Source: an uncultured Dietzia sp.
GTDB taxonomy: Bacteria > Actinomycetota > Actinomycetes > Mycobacteriales > Mycobacteriaceae
Assembly: GCF_937873725.1 (NCBI RefSeq)
Contig: NZ_CALMYY010000124.1
Coordinates: 1-57,052 of the forward strand
Reading direction: 5' to 3'
Length of the DNA: 57,052 nucleotides
The position numbers and the translations under genes were made by a program. The notes beneath the pieces were generated by a model that saw nothing but the letters and a program-made list of their open reading frames with translations, was not told the DNA's origin and did not search any database. The first letter of the stretch is position 1. Each line of letters starts with the position of its first letter. Positions 29,414 through 38,259 of this stretch are shown in pieces.

Positions 29414-31187
29414 AGCGCAGCGCCTCCTCGCGGAACTCGCCGGGGAAGTCCACGGACGGGCCGTTCGCGGACTCGCCCCGGCGCAGTTCCACGCGGCGGA
29501 TCTTGCCCGAGATGGTCTTGGGCAGGTCGGTGAACTGGATCCGCCGGACCCGCTTGTACCCGGCCAGGTGCGTGCGCGAGTACTCGAAGATCTGGCGTGC
29601 CGTCTCCTCCGTCGGCTCCCACCCGCCGGCCAGGACGATGAACGCCTTGGGCACGCTCAGCCGCACCGGATCGGGGGAGGGCACGACCGCCGCCTCGGCG
29701 ACCGCCGGGTGTTCCAGCAGCACCGATTCCAGCTCGAACGGCGAGATCCGGTAGTCGGAGGACTTGAACACGTCGTCGGTCCGGCCGACGTAGGTGATGT
29801 AGCCCTCGGAGTCCCGCGAGCCCACGTCGCCGGTGTGGTAGAAACCGTCGGCGTAGGCGGCGTCCGTGCGCTCGGCGTCGCCGTGGTAGCCGACCATCAG
29901 TCCGAGCGGGCGGGGGTCCAACCGCAGGCAGATCTCGCCCTCGGCCCCGTCGCCGGTGACCTCCTGCCCGGTGGCCGGATCGACCAGGGCCACGTCGAAT
30001 CCGGGGCAGGGGCGGCCCATCGAGCCGTCCTTGATGGGTTGGCCGGGGGTGTTGGCGATCTGCACGGTGGTCTCGGTCTGGCCGAAGCCGTCGCGGATCG
30101 TCACGCCCCACGCGTTGCGGACCCGGCCGATCACCTCGGGGTTGAGCGGCTCGCCGGCGCCCACCGCCAGGCGGGGCGGGGTCCGGAGCTGGGTGAGGTC
30201 GGCCTGGATGAGCATCCGCCACACGGTGGGCGGGCAGCACAGGCTGGTCACCCCGCAGCGGTCCATCTCGCGCATCATCGCCGTGGCGTCGAAGCGCGAG
30301 TAGTTGTAGAGGAACACGCAGGAGCCGGCGATCCACGGCGCGAACACGTTGGACCAGGCGTGCTTGGCCCACCCGGGGGACGACACGTTGAGGTGGATGT
30401 CGCCCGGCTGGAGACCGATCCAGTACATGGTCGACAGGTGACCCGCCGGGTAGGACGCGTGCGTGTGCTCGACGAGCTTGGGCTTGCTGGTGGTCCCGGA
30501 GGTGAAGTAGAGCAGCAGCGTGTCGTCGGCGCGGGTGGTGTGGCTCGGCTCGAAGTCGGGGGAGGCGTCCATGGCCGCCGCGAGGTCCGTCCAGCCGTCC
30601 GCGGCTCCGCCGACGGTCGTCGACTGCGCGGCTCCGCCGACGGTTGTCGCCTGCGCGGCTCCGCCGACGGAGATCCGCTGGTAGTCGCCCGAGATCGTGG
30701 CGAAGCGCCCGGTGAGCTCGGCGCGGGCGATGACGTGCCTGATCCCGCCGCGGGCGATGCGGTCGCGGAGGTCGCCCTCGGCCAGCAGCGTGGTGGCGGG
30801 GATGACCACGGCGCCGAGCTTGATCACCGCCAGCATCACGTCCCACAACTCGACCTGGTTGGCCAGCATGAGCAGGATCCGGTCCCCGGGGCCGACTCCG
30901 TGGTCGCGCAGCCAGTTGGCGGTCCGGTCGGAGCGGATCCGCATCTCGTCGAACGAGTACCTGGCCTCGGTCGGGGCCTCGCCGCCGTCGTTCTCCTCGA
31001 CGATCCACAGCGCGGGGTCGGGGTTGCCCTCGGCCTGGACGTCGAACCAGTTCAGCGCCCAGTTCCACTCGTCGAGCTCCGGCCACGCGAACCCGGCCCG
31101 CGCGGCGGCGTAGTCCCCGGCGTTGGCCTGGAGGAAGTCGCGAGCGGTGCGGAACCGGGTGGTGGCGTCGGTGTCGAGCGGGGCCAT
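29412..31187 (-). CDS. Acyl-CoA synthetase, AMP-forming, ACSM-like
   Basis: A 591-residue adenylate-forming ligase. The P-loop is YFTSGTTSKPKLVEH near residue 226, followed by SSPGWAKHAWSN, GFGQTETTVQIAN, YHTGDVGSRDSEGYITYVGR and the C-terminal KTISGKIRR lysine. The layout WxxxLNWFD at the N-terminus and LVEHTHASY is that of medium-chain acyl-CoA synthetases (ACSM/AcsA-like). Oddity: a 27-bp tandem repeat (30601-30670) inserts VGGAAQxTT repeats at about residues 173-196, between conserved parts of the N-domain. Its promoter shares a 22-bp block with the MHS transporter gene at 36 kb. Confidence 0.88.
   Translation of the reverse strand: MAPLDTDATTRFRTARDFLQANAGDYAAARAGFAWPELDEWNWALNWFDVQAEGNPDPALWIVEENDGGEAPTEARYSFDEMRIRSDRTANWLRDHGVGPGDRILLMLANQVELWDVMLAVIKLGAVVIPATTLLAEGDLRDRIARGGIRHVIARAELTGRFATISGDYQRISVGGAAQATTVGGAAQSTTVGGAADGWTDLAAAMDASPDFEPSHTTRADDTLLLYFTSGTTSKPKLVEHTHASYPAGHLSTMYWIGLQPGDIHLNVSSPGWAKHAWSNVFAPWIAGSCVFLYNYSRFDATAMMREMDRCGVTSLCCPPTVWRMLIQADLTQLRTPPRLAVGAGEPLNPEVIGRVRNAWGVTIRDGFGQTETTVQIANTPGQPIKDGSMGRPCPGFDVALVDPATGQEVTGDGAEGEICLRLDPRPLGLMVGYHGDAERTDAAYADGFYHTGDVGSRDSEGYITYVGRTDDVFKSSDYRISPFELESVLLEHPAVAEAAVVPSPDPVRLSVPKAFIVLAGGWEPTEETARQIFEYSRTHLAGYKRVRRIQFTDLPKTISGKIRRVELRRGESANGPSVDFPGEFREEALR
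30601..30670 (-). repeat. 27-bp in-frame minisatellite inside the ACSM-like gene
   Basis: The unit beginning GCGGCTCCGCCGACGG occurs at 30601-30627, 30628-30654 and, as a 16-base partial copy, 30655-30670, with two mismatches between the full copies. As 27 is a multiple of 3 the reading frame is kept and the encoded nonapeptide VGGAAQ(A/S)TT repeats. Confidence 0.9.
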
Positions 31188-31227
31188 GGAGTCTCCTGAC
31201 AGCGGGCGGGGCAGAGTGAGTCAGCTC

Positions 31228-31274
31228 ACAGTATGGGGAGCGCGGGGGGGCGCGGTACACCCGAAAGGGGATGG
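31228..31274 (-). promoter_or_regulatory. Promoter of the ACSM-like ligase with shared upstream block
   Basis: On the minus strand a -10-like TACTGT (31233-31228) lies 22 bases after the block CCATCC-C-CTTTCGGGTGTA-C-CG (31274-31253). The same block with two mismatches precedes the same -10 hexamer before the transporter gene at 36 kb. No good -35 hexamer is present, which fits an activator-dependent promoter. GTGAG-N4-CTCAC (31216-31229) overlaps the expected start of transcription and may be a second control site. Confidence 0.5.
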
Positions 31275-31398
31275 ACGGGGGGCGGACCCGGCGCCGGGCC
31301 TGGATTACTAGGAGTTGCAAGTATAGGGTGATGGCCATCACGGGAGCGGTGGCACGCGGTCATCCCAGGACCGTGGCCCCTACAACGAAGGGAAGTCC

Positions 31399-32925
<1,527 letters not shown>

Positions 32926-32950
32926 CCGGACACCGTAGGAGAGGCACACC

Positions 32951-34114
32951 ATGTTCACCCTTGATGACGACGACAAGGTCATCGTCGACACCGCCCGCGA
33001 CTTCGCGGTCAAGCGGATCGCGCCCAAGGCCCAGGAGTGGGACGAGACCCATCACTTCCCCAAGGACGTCCTGCGCGAGGCCGCGGAGATGGGCATGGGC
33101 GCCATCTACGTCTCGGAGGACGTCGGCGGCAGCGGCATGCGTCGGCTGGACGGGGTCCGGATCTTCGAGCAGCTGGCGCGGGGGTGTCCGGCCGTGGCCG
33201 CCTACCTGTCGATCCACAACATGTGCGCGTGGATGATCGACGAGTTCGGCACCGACGAGCAGCGGCACCGGTGGATCCCGAGGCTCGCGACCCTGGAGCA
33301 CTTCGCCAGCTACTGCCTCACCGAGCCGGGTGCCGGATCGGATGCGGCGGCGCTGCGGACGAAGGCCGTGCGTGAGGGGGACGAGTACGTCCTCACCGGC
33401 ACCAAGCAGTTCATCTCGGGCGGCGGTCAGTCGGACGTCTACGTGGTGATGGCCCGCACCGGTGACGCCGGCCCCAAGGGGATCTCGGCGTTCATCGTGC
33501 CCGCGGACTCCGAGGGCCTGAGCTTCGGCCCGAACGAGCAGAAGATGGGGTGGAACGCCCAGCCCACCGCGCAGGTGATCATGGAGGGGGTGCGGGTCCC
33601 GGCGGCCAATCTCATCGGCGGCGCGGACACCGGCGGCGAGGGGCTCGGGTTCACCATCGCCATGCGGGGCCTCAACGGCGGGCGGATCAACATCGCCGCC
33701 TGTTCGCTCGGCGGTGCCCAGAACGCGTACTCCCGGGCCGTGGCCCACCTGCGCGACAGGGAGGCGTTCGGCGGTGCCCTGATCGACGAGCCCACCATCC
33801 GGTTCACGCTCGCGGAGATGGCCACCGAGCTGGAGGCGAGCCGCCTCATGCTGTGGCGGGCCGCGGCGTCGCTGGACGCCAAGGAGCCGGACCACGTGGA
33901 GCAGTGCGCCATGGCCAAGCTCTTCGTCACCGACCGCTGCTACGACGTCGCGGACAGGGCGCTGCAGCTGTTCGGCGGGTACGGGTACCTGGCCGAATAC
34001 GGAATAGAGAAGATCGTGCGGGATCTCCGGGTGCACCGCATCCTGGAGGGGACGAATGAGATCATGCGCGTGGTCGTCGGCCGGGCCGTCGCCGCGCGCG
34101 GACTGGGAGCGTGA
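32951..34114 (+). CDS. Acyl-CoA dehydrogenase, probable isobutyryl-CoA dehydrogenase (FadE9-like)
   Basis: A 387-residue FAD-dependent acyl-CoA dehydrogenase. It shows YCLTEPGAGSDAAALRT near residue 120 (FAD/substrate loop), the FISGGGQSDVY segment, and the C-terminal signature QLFGGYGYLAEYGIEKIVRDLRV with ILEGTNEIMR; the catalytic base would be the Glu in EGTNEI. RBS AGGAGAGG lies before the ATG. Its place between mmsA and mmsB indicates oxidation of isobutyryl-CoA to methacrylyl-CoA in valine breakdown, as for FadE9/ACAD8. The stop is one base before the mmsB ATG. Confidence 0.9.
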   Translation: MFTLDDDDKVIVDTARDFAVKRIAPKAQEWDETHHFPKDVLREAAEMGMGAIYVSEDVGGSGMRRLDGVRIFEQLARGCPAVAAYLSIHNMCAWMIDEFGTDEQRHRWIPRLATLEHFASYCLTEPGAGSDAAALRTKAVREGDEYVLTGTKQFISGGGQSDVYVVMARTGDAGPKGISAFIVPADSEGLSFGPNEQKMGWNAQPTAQVIMEGVRVPAANLIGGADTGGEGLGFTIAMRGLNGGRINIAACSLGGAQNAYSRAVAHLRDREAFGGALIDEPTIRFTLAEMATELEASRLMLWRAAASLDAKEPDHVEQCAMAKLFVTDRCYDVADRALQLFGGYGYLAEYGIEKIVRDLRVHRILEGTNEIMRVVVGRAVAARGLGA

Positions 34115-34115
34115 G

Positions 34116-35000
34116 ATGACCACCATTGCTTTTCTGGGACTCGGCAACATGGGCGGGCCCATGGCCGCCAACCTGGTGGGCGCCGGGCACGACGTCCGCG
34201 GCTTCGACCCGGTCGAGGCGGCGCAGGACGCGGCCCGGACCGCCGGGATCACCGTGTGCGACTCGCCCGCCGAGGCGGTCCGCGGGGCGGGTGTGGTCAT
34301 CACGATGCTGCCCAACGGCGCGCTGGTGACCTCGACCTACGAGCAGGTGCTCGGCGTGGCGGGGGAGGGGACGCTGTTCATCGACTCCTCCACCATCTCG
34401 GTCGAGGACGCCCGGGCCGTCCACGCCACGGCGGTGGCGGCGGGGATGCTCCAGGTCGACGCCCCCGTCTCGGGCGGCGTCAAGGGCGCCACGGCCGGGA
34501 CGCTGGCGTTCATGGTCGGCGGGGAGGACCAGGCGTTCGCCGCCGCGCAGCCCGTTCTCGAGCCCATGGCGGGCAAGATCATCCACTGCGGCGGACCGGG
34601 CGCCGGCCAGGCCGCCAAGGTCTGCAACAACATGGTCCTGGCGGTCCACCAGATCGCGATCGGCGAGGCGTTCGTGCTCGCCGAGCGGCTGGGCCTCGAG
34701 CACCAGGCCCTGTTCGACGTGGTCACCGGTGCCACCGGCAACAGTTGGGCGCTCCACACCAACTGCCCGGTCCCCGGCCCCGTCCCCACGTCGCCGGCGA
34801 ACAACGACTTCACGCCGGGCTTCGCCACCGCTCTCATGAACAAGGACCTCGGGCTCGCGCTCTCGGCCCTGGAGAGCACCGGCACCGTCGCCCCGCTCGG
34901 CGCCGCGGCGGCGGCCCTGTACGACGAGTTCGCGAAGGACAACGGCGGCAGGGACTTCAGTGCCATCATCACCAGTATCCGCGACTCCTCGCGGGGCTGA
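34116..35000 (+). CDS. mmsB: 3-hydroxyisobutyrate dehydrogenase
   Basis: A 294-residue NAD-dependent dehydrogenase that oxidises 3-hydroxyisobutyrate to methylmalonate semialdehyde, feeding mmsA. Motifs: IAFLGLGNMGGPMAANL (Rossmann loop at residue 4), VDAPVSGGVKGATAGTLAFM (substrate site), GGPGAGQAAKVCNNM with the catalytic Lys near residue 171, and the C-terminal MNKDLGLAL. Length and motifs are canonical. It follows the acyl-CoA dehydrogenase by one base. Enoyl-CoA hydratase and 3-hydroxyisobutyryl-CoA hydrolase, needed between the two steps, are not encoded beside it. Confidence 0.93.
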   Translation: MTTIAFLGLGNMGGPMAANLVGAGHDVRGFDPVEAAQDAARTAGITVCDSPAEAVRGAGVVITMLPNGALVTSTYEQVLGVAGEGTLFIDSSTISVEDARAVHATAVAAGMLQVDAPVSGGVKGATAGTLAFMVGGEDQAFAAAQPVLEPMAGKIIHCGGPGAGQAAKVCNNMVLAVHQIAIGEAFVLAERLGLEHQALFDVVTGATGNSWALHTNCPVPGPVPTSPANNDFTPGFATALMNKDLGLALSALESTGTVAPLGAAAAALYDEFAKDNGGRDFSAIITSIRDSSRG

Positions 35001-35025
35001 CCCACTCCACTCTCGGGAGACCGCC

Positions 35026-35889
35026 ATGCACACCCTCCGACCCAAGGATTCCGACGCCGTCCTCAGCGCCCTGCGCAGAGCCCGGAACGACACCGGGGTC
35101 CCGATGGTCTTCGCGGGTGAGGCCGACGGTGAGACCGCCCGGCTGACCCGGTTCATCGGAGCCCGGACGGACTCCATGCAGGGGCTCGCCGTGGCCAAGG
35201 GCCGGGGCCTGGGCGGTCACGTCATGGCGACCGGCCGCCCCGCGACCGTGCGGGACTACGAGGAGTGCTCGGGCATCACCCGCGACTACGCCGACGCGGT
35301 GGAGCGCGAGGGGCTGCGGGCGATCATCTCGGTGCCCGTCATGGTGTCGGGGGTGGCGCGGACGATCCTCTACGGCTCGGCCCGCGTCGCCACCCAGCTC
35401 GGTGACCAGGTGGCCAAGACGTTCACCTCCGTCGCCGCGGAACTCGCGGCGGAGTTCCAGGTCCGCGACGAGGTGGATCGTCGGCTCCGGATGGCGGACC
35501 TCGCCGTGGCCGAGCAGGGCGGGGGACTGGAGACGGCGGACCGCGAGCAGCTCCGGGTCCTCCACGGGGAGCTGCGGGCGATCGCCGCGGAACTCGGCGA
35601 CCCCGCCCTGCGGGACAGGCTCCTGGCGGCCGGGTCCGCGCTGGCCGGCGTGGGCCGGTCCCCGGCGTCCGGCGAGTCGCCGGTGCCCGCCCGGGTGGTG
35701 CTCTCGCCGCGGGAGATCGACGTCCTCGCCCAGGTGGCGCTCGGCTGCTCCAACGCCGAGGTGGGGGCGAGGCTGTCGCTCTCGCCCGAGACCATCAAGG
35801 CGTACCTGCGCAACATCGGCACCAAGTTGGGGACGAGGTCGCGGATGGAGTCCGTGGCCCGGGCGCGGTTGCTCGGCGTCCTGCCCTGA
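35026..35889 (+). CDS. GAF-domain LuxR-type transcriptional regulator
   Basis: A 287-residue regulator. The N-terminal 150 residues resemble a GAF/IclR-like sensor domain (GRGLGGHVMATGRPATVRDY, ISVPVMVSGVARTILYG). The C-terminal LuxR helix-turn-helix is LSPREIDVLAQVALGCSNAEVG... with LSLSPETIKAYLRNIGTKLG near residues 228-280. The ATG at 35026 has GGGAGA 6 bases upstream; the frame is open earlier but homology begins there. It lies 25 bases after mmsB and 183 bases before the MHS transporter, whose promoter contains the shared 22-bp block, so it is a good candidate activator of the transporter and the ACSM-like ligase. Confidence 0.82.
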   Translation: MHTLRPKDSDAVLSALRRARNDTGVPMVFAGEADGETARLTRFIGARTDSMQGLAVAKGRGLGGHVMATGRPATVRDYEECSGITRDYADAVEREGLRAIISVPVMVSGVARTILYGSARVATQLGDQVAKTFTSVAAELAAEFQVRDEVDRRLRMADLAVAEQGGGLETADREQLRVLHGELRAIAAELGDPALRDRLLAAGSALAGVGRSPASGESPVPARVVLSPREIDVLAQVALGCSNAEVGARLSLSPETIKAYLRNIGTKLGTRSRMESVARARLLGVLP

Positions 35890-35941
35890 CCCCGTCTGTG
35901 GCGGGTGCGCGACGGCTGACGATTTGTGTCCCAGCTCACCC

Positions 35942-35987
35942 CCATCCACTTTCGGGTGTATCGGGTGTGTCTGCCATCACATACTGT
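35942..35987 (+). promoter_or_regulatory. Promoter of the MHS transporter with shared upstream block
   Basis: The block CCATCC-A-CTTTCGGGTGTA-T-CG (35942-35963) is followed by the -10-like TACTGT at 35982-35987. The same elements precede the ACSM-like ligase on the minus strand at 31274-31228, with spacing differing by one base. The -35 position is a poor match, suggesting activation. A repeated CGGGTGT (35953-35959, 35962-35968) may be a half-site. Confidence 0.5.
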
Positions 35988-36072
35988 TCGGTCCAATCGA
36001 CGTCGTGCGTCGGGAATCAACCGTTGCGCCGGACAGCACCACCGCCCGGCACCCCACGAGACTGGAGTCGTC

Positions 36073-37506
36073 TTGACCACCACGAACATCGAGCCCGGGG
36101 GCTCGGCGCCGCAGCCGCCGATCCCGTCCGCGGCCTCGCCTAAGACCTCTCTGAAGAAGGTCGCCGCGGCGTCCTCCATCGGCACCACCATCGAGTGGTA
36201 CGACTTCTTCATCTACGGCACCGCGGCCGCGCTGGTGTTCCCCACGCTGTTCTTCCCGGGCCAGGACGCCTCGGCCGCGACCCTCTCGTCGTTCGCGACG
36301 TTCGCGGTGGCGTTCTTCGCCCGGCCCGTCGGCGCGGCGATCTTCGGCCACTTCGGCGACCGGATCGGCCGCAAGCGCACGCTGGTGTGGACGCTCATGA
36401 TCATGGGCATCGCCACCGTCTTCATCGGTCTGCTGCCCGGGTACGGCACCGGGGCGTTCGGGATGTTCGAGGGCGGGATCGGCATCTGGGCCCCGACCCT
36501 GCTCGTCGTGTGTCGGTTCTTCCAGGGCTTCGCCGTCGGCGGCGAGTGGGCCGGCGCGACGCTGCTCACCGCGGAGTACGCACCGGAGGGCAAGCGCGGG
36601 ATGATGGCCATGTGGCCGCAGCTTGGCGTTGCCTTCGCGTTCTTCCTCTCCTCCGGCACGTTCCTCGCCTTCTCCCTGGTCGCCGGTGACAGCTCCGCCG
36701 CGGACAGCTCGTTCATGCAGTACGGCTGGCGCATCCCGTTCCTGCTCTCCGCCGTGCTCGTCCTCATCGGCCTGTGGATCCGCATCAGCGTCGAGGAGAC
36801 CCCGGTCTTCAAGCAGGACCGCGAGCGCGCGGCCCAGGAGACCGCCCCCACGACCCTGCCGTTCGCGGACGCCATCCGATACCAGTGGAAGGAGATCCTC
36901 ATCGCCGGTGGCGCGCTCACCTCGCTGTTCTCCCTCTTCTACATGGGCACGTCGTTCCTCACCAACTACGCCACCAAGAACCTGGAGCACACGCGGCCGT
37001 TCGTCCTCGGCATGGGCATGATCGCCGCCCTGGTCTTCGGCGCCGCGATCGCGCTGTCCGCCATGTACTCGGACCGGATCGGCCGTAAGAAGGTCATCGG
37101 CACCTCGGTCGGGCTGGCCGTGGTCTGGGCGCTGTTCGTCTTCCCGATCCTCGACACCGGTTCGCCGATCGCCTTCGCCGTGGTCCTCCTGGTGACCCTC
37201 ATCATCTTCGGCATCGCCTACGGCCCGGCCGGCGCGCTGCTGCCCGAGCTGTTCCAGGCCCGCTACCGGTACACCGGCGCCGGTCTCGGCTACAACCTCG
37301 CCGGCATCCTCGGCGGCGCGCTGCCGCCGCTGGCCGCCGCCGCGATGGTCGCCAACGGGAACACGCTCGGAGTGGGCATCATGCTCTCGCTGCTGTCGGC
37401 GATGTCGATGATGTGCGTGCTCATCATGACGGAGTCGAGCAAGAACGTCATCCACGCCGACGCCGAGGTGGTCGTGGACCGGACCCTCGCCACCGAGGTC
37501 CCGTGA
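36073..37506 (+). CDS. MFS transporter, metabolite:H+ symporter (MHS) family
   Basis: A 477-residue inner membrane transporter with about 12 membrane helices. The signature GTTIEWYDFFIYGTAA near residue 40 and the loop GHFGDRIGRKRTLVWTL near residue 98 place it in the MHS group (proline/betaine, shikimate, alpha-ketoglutarate type importers). PFLLSAVLVLIGLWIRISVEETPVF and FLTNYATKNLEHTRPF are further family blocks. The TTG at 36073 is chosen because CTGGAG lies 5 bases before it; an upstream ATG at 35926 would give an unlikely extra 49 residues overlapping the promoter block. It probably imports an organic acid that the co-regulated ACSM-like ligase activates. A strong terminator follows. Confidence 0.88.
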   Translation: MTTTNIEPGGSAPQPPIPSAASPKTSLKKVAAASSIGTTIEWYDFFIYGTAAALVFPTLFFPGQDASAATLSSFATFAVAFFARPVGAAIFGHFGDRIGRKRTLVWTLMIMGIATVFIGLLPGYGTGAFGMFEGGIGIWAPTLLVVCRFFQGFAVGGEWAGATLLTAEYAPEGKRGMMAMWPQLGVAFAFFLSSGTFLAFSLVAGDSSAADSSFMQYGWRIPFLLSAVLVLIGLWIRISVEETPVFKQDRERAAQETAPTTLPFADAIRYQWKEILIAGGALTSLFSLFYMGTSFLTNYATKNLEHTRPFVLGMGMIAALVFGAAIALSAMYSDRIGRKKVIGTSVGLAVVWALFVFPILDTGSPIAFAVVLLVTLIIFGIAYGPAGALLPELFQARYRYTGAGLGYNLAGILGGALPPLAAAAMVANGNTLGVGIMLSLLSAMSMMCVLIMTESSKNVIHADAEVVVDRTLATEVP

Positions 37507-37562
37507 CGGCCGACTGACCCGCAACCCGCGTCGATCTCCACTCGATCGTCGCCCACGAGCAG

Positions 37563-37599
37563 CCGCGCCCGGCCCCACCCGAGAGGGGGCCGGGCGCGG
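37563..37599. terminator. Bidirectional terminator between transporter and MarR genes
   Basis: A perfect 14-bp GC stem, 37563-37576 with 37586-37599, and a 9-base loop, lies between two convergent genes. No T-run on either side, as is usual at this GC content. Confidence 0.8.
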
Positions 37600-37622
37600 T
37601 GTCGTCGGTGCCGCGGGAGCGG

Positions 37623-38129
37623 TCAGAAGTCGCCGGCGGAGTGGCGCAGCGAGGAGATGGCGTCGATCAGGGCGATCTGCTCGTACTGGTCCATCCCCGG
37701 ATCGGCGAAGACCCCGGCGTTGAGGGCCGCCGTGGCCTCGGCCACGACCCGCCTGCCCTGCTCGGTGATCTCCACGAGGGTCGTGCGGCCGTCGGTGGGA
37801 TGCGGGCGACGTTCCACCAACCCGGCGTCGAGGAGACGCTTCATGGCGCTGGTGACGCTCGTGACGTGGACCTGGAGCCGCTCGGAGGCCTTGGTGATCG
37901 GCAGCGAGCCGGAGCGGGAGAACGCCAGCAGCCGCAGGAGTTCGTAGCGGGGGAAGGACAGGTTCCACGGCCGCAGGGTCTCCTCCACCCGGGCGAGCAG
38001 GATCTGGTGCGCGCGCATCACCGAGGTCACCACCGTCATCCCCCGGGCGGCATCGGCCCAGCCCTCGCGCTCCCAGTTGGCGCGGGCCTGGTCGATGCGG
38101 TCGGGGATCGGGGCGGTCCTGGGGGGCAC
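37623..38129 (-). CDS. MarR family transcriptional regulator
   Basis: A 168-residue winged-helix regulator. The recognition region is LPITKASERLQVHVTSVTSAMKRL near residues 76-99, followed by the wing GLVERRPHPTDGRTTLVEITEQG, which carries the conserved D-x-R of MarR proteins. The GTG at 38129 has AGGAG seven bases upstream, and TAGACT (38184-38179) is a reasonable -10 box. It is divergent from the CoA-transferase/AtuA-like pair and may regulate it; the ligand is unknown. Confidence 0.87.
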   Translation of the reverse strand: MPPRTAPIPDRIDQARANWEREGWADAARGMTVVTSVMRAHQILLARVEETLRPWNLSFPRYELLRLLAFSRSGSLPITKASERLQVHVTSVTSAMKRLLDAGLVERRPHPTDGRTTLVEITEQGRRVVAEATAALNAGVFADPGMDQYEQIALIDAISSLRHSAGDF

Positions 38130-38250
38130 GGCTCACTCCTGGAGGACGCGGCTGGCGCGGCGGACTGGTGGTGTGCCGAGTCTATCCCCACAGGCCAGGC
38201 GTCCTGAGCCGCCCCCGGGGCGTCGATGCGTGGCGATCCCGCCTCGGCGA

Positions 38251-38256
38251 TAGGCT
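38251..38256 (+). promoter_or_regulatory. -10 box of a probable leaderless CoA-transferase transcript
   Basis: TAGGCT lies 3 bases before the ATG at 38260 and 6 bases before the ATG at 38263. The same hexamer is the -10 of the rpsL promoter. The spacing to 38263 is that of leaderless actinobacterial mRNAs, and no ribosome site precedes the gene. Confidence 0.4.
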
Positions 38257-38259
38257 CGG

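Noticed and set aside
29568..31199. Plus-strand frame opposite the ACSM-like ligase
   Set aside because: The minus strand encodes all adenylate-forming motifs in order; the plus product has none.
35926..36072. ATG at 35926 as the transporter start
   Set aside because: It would place the promoter block and -10 box inside the gene and add a non-family N-terminus.
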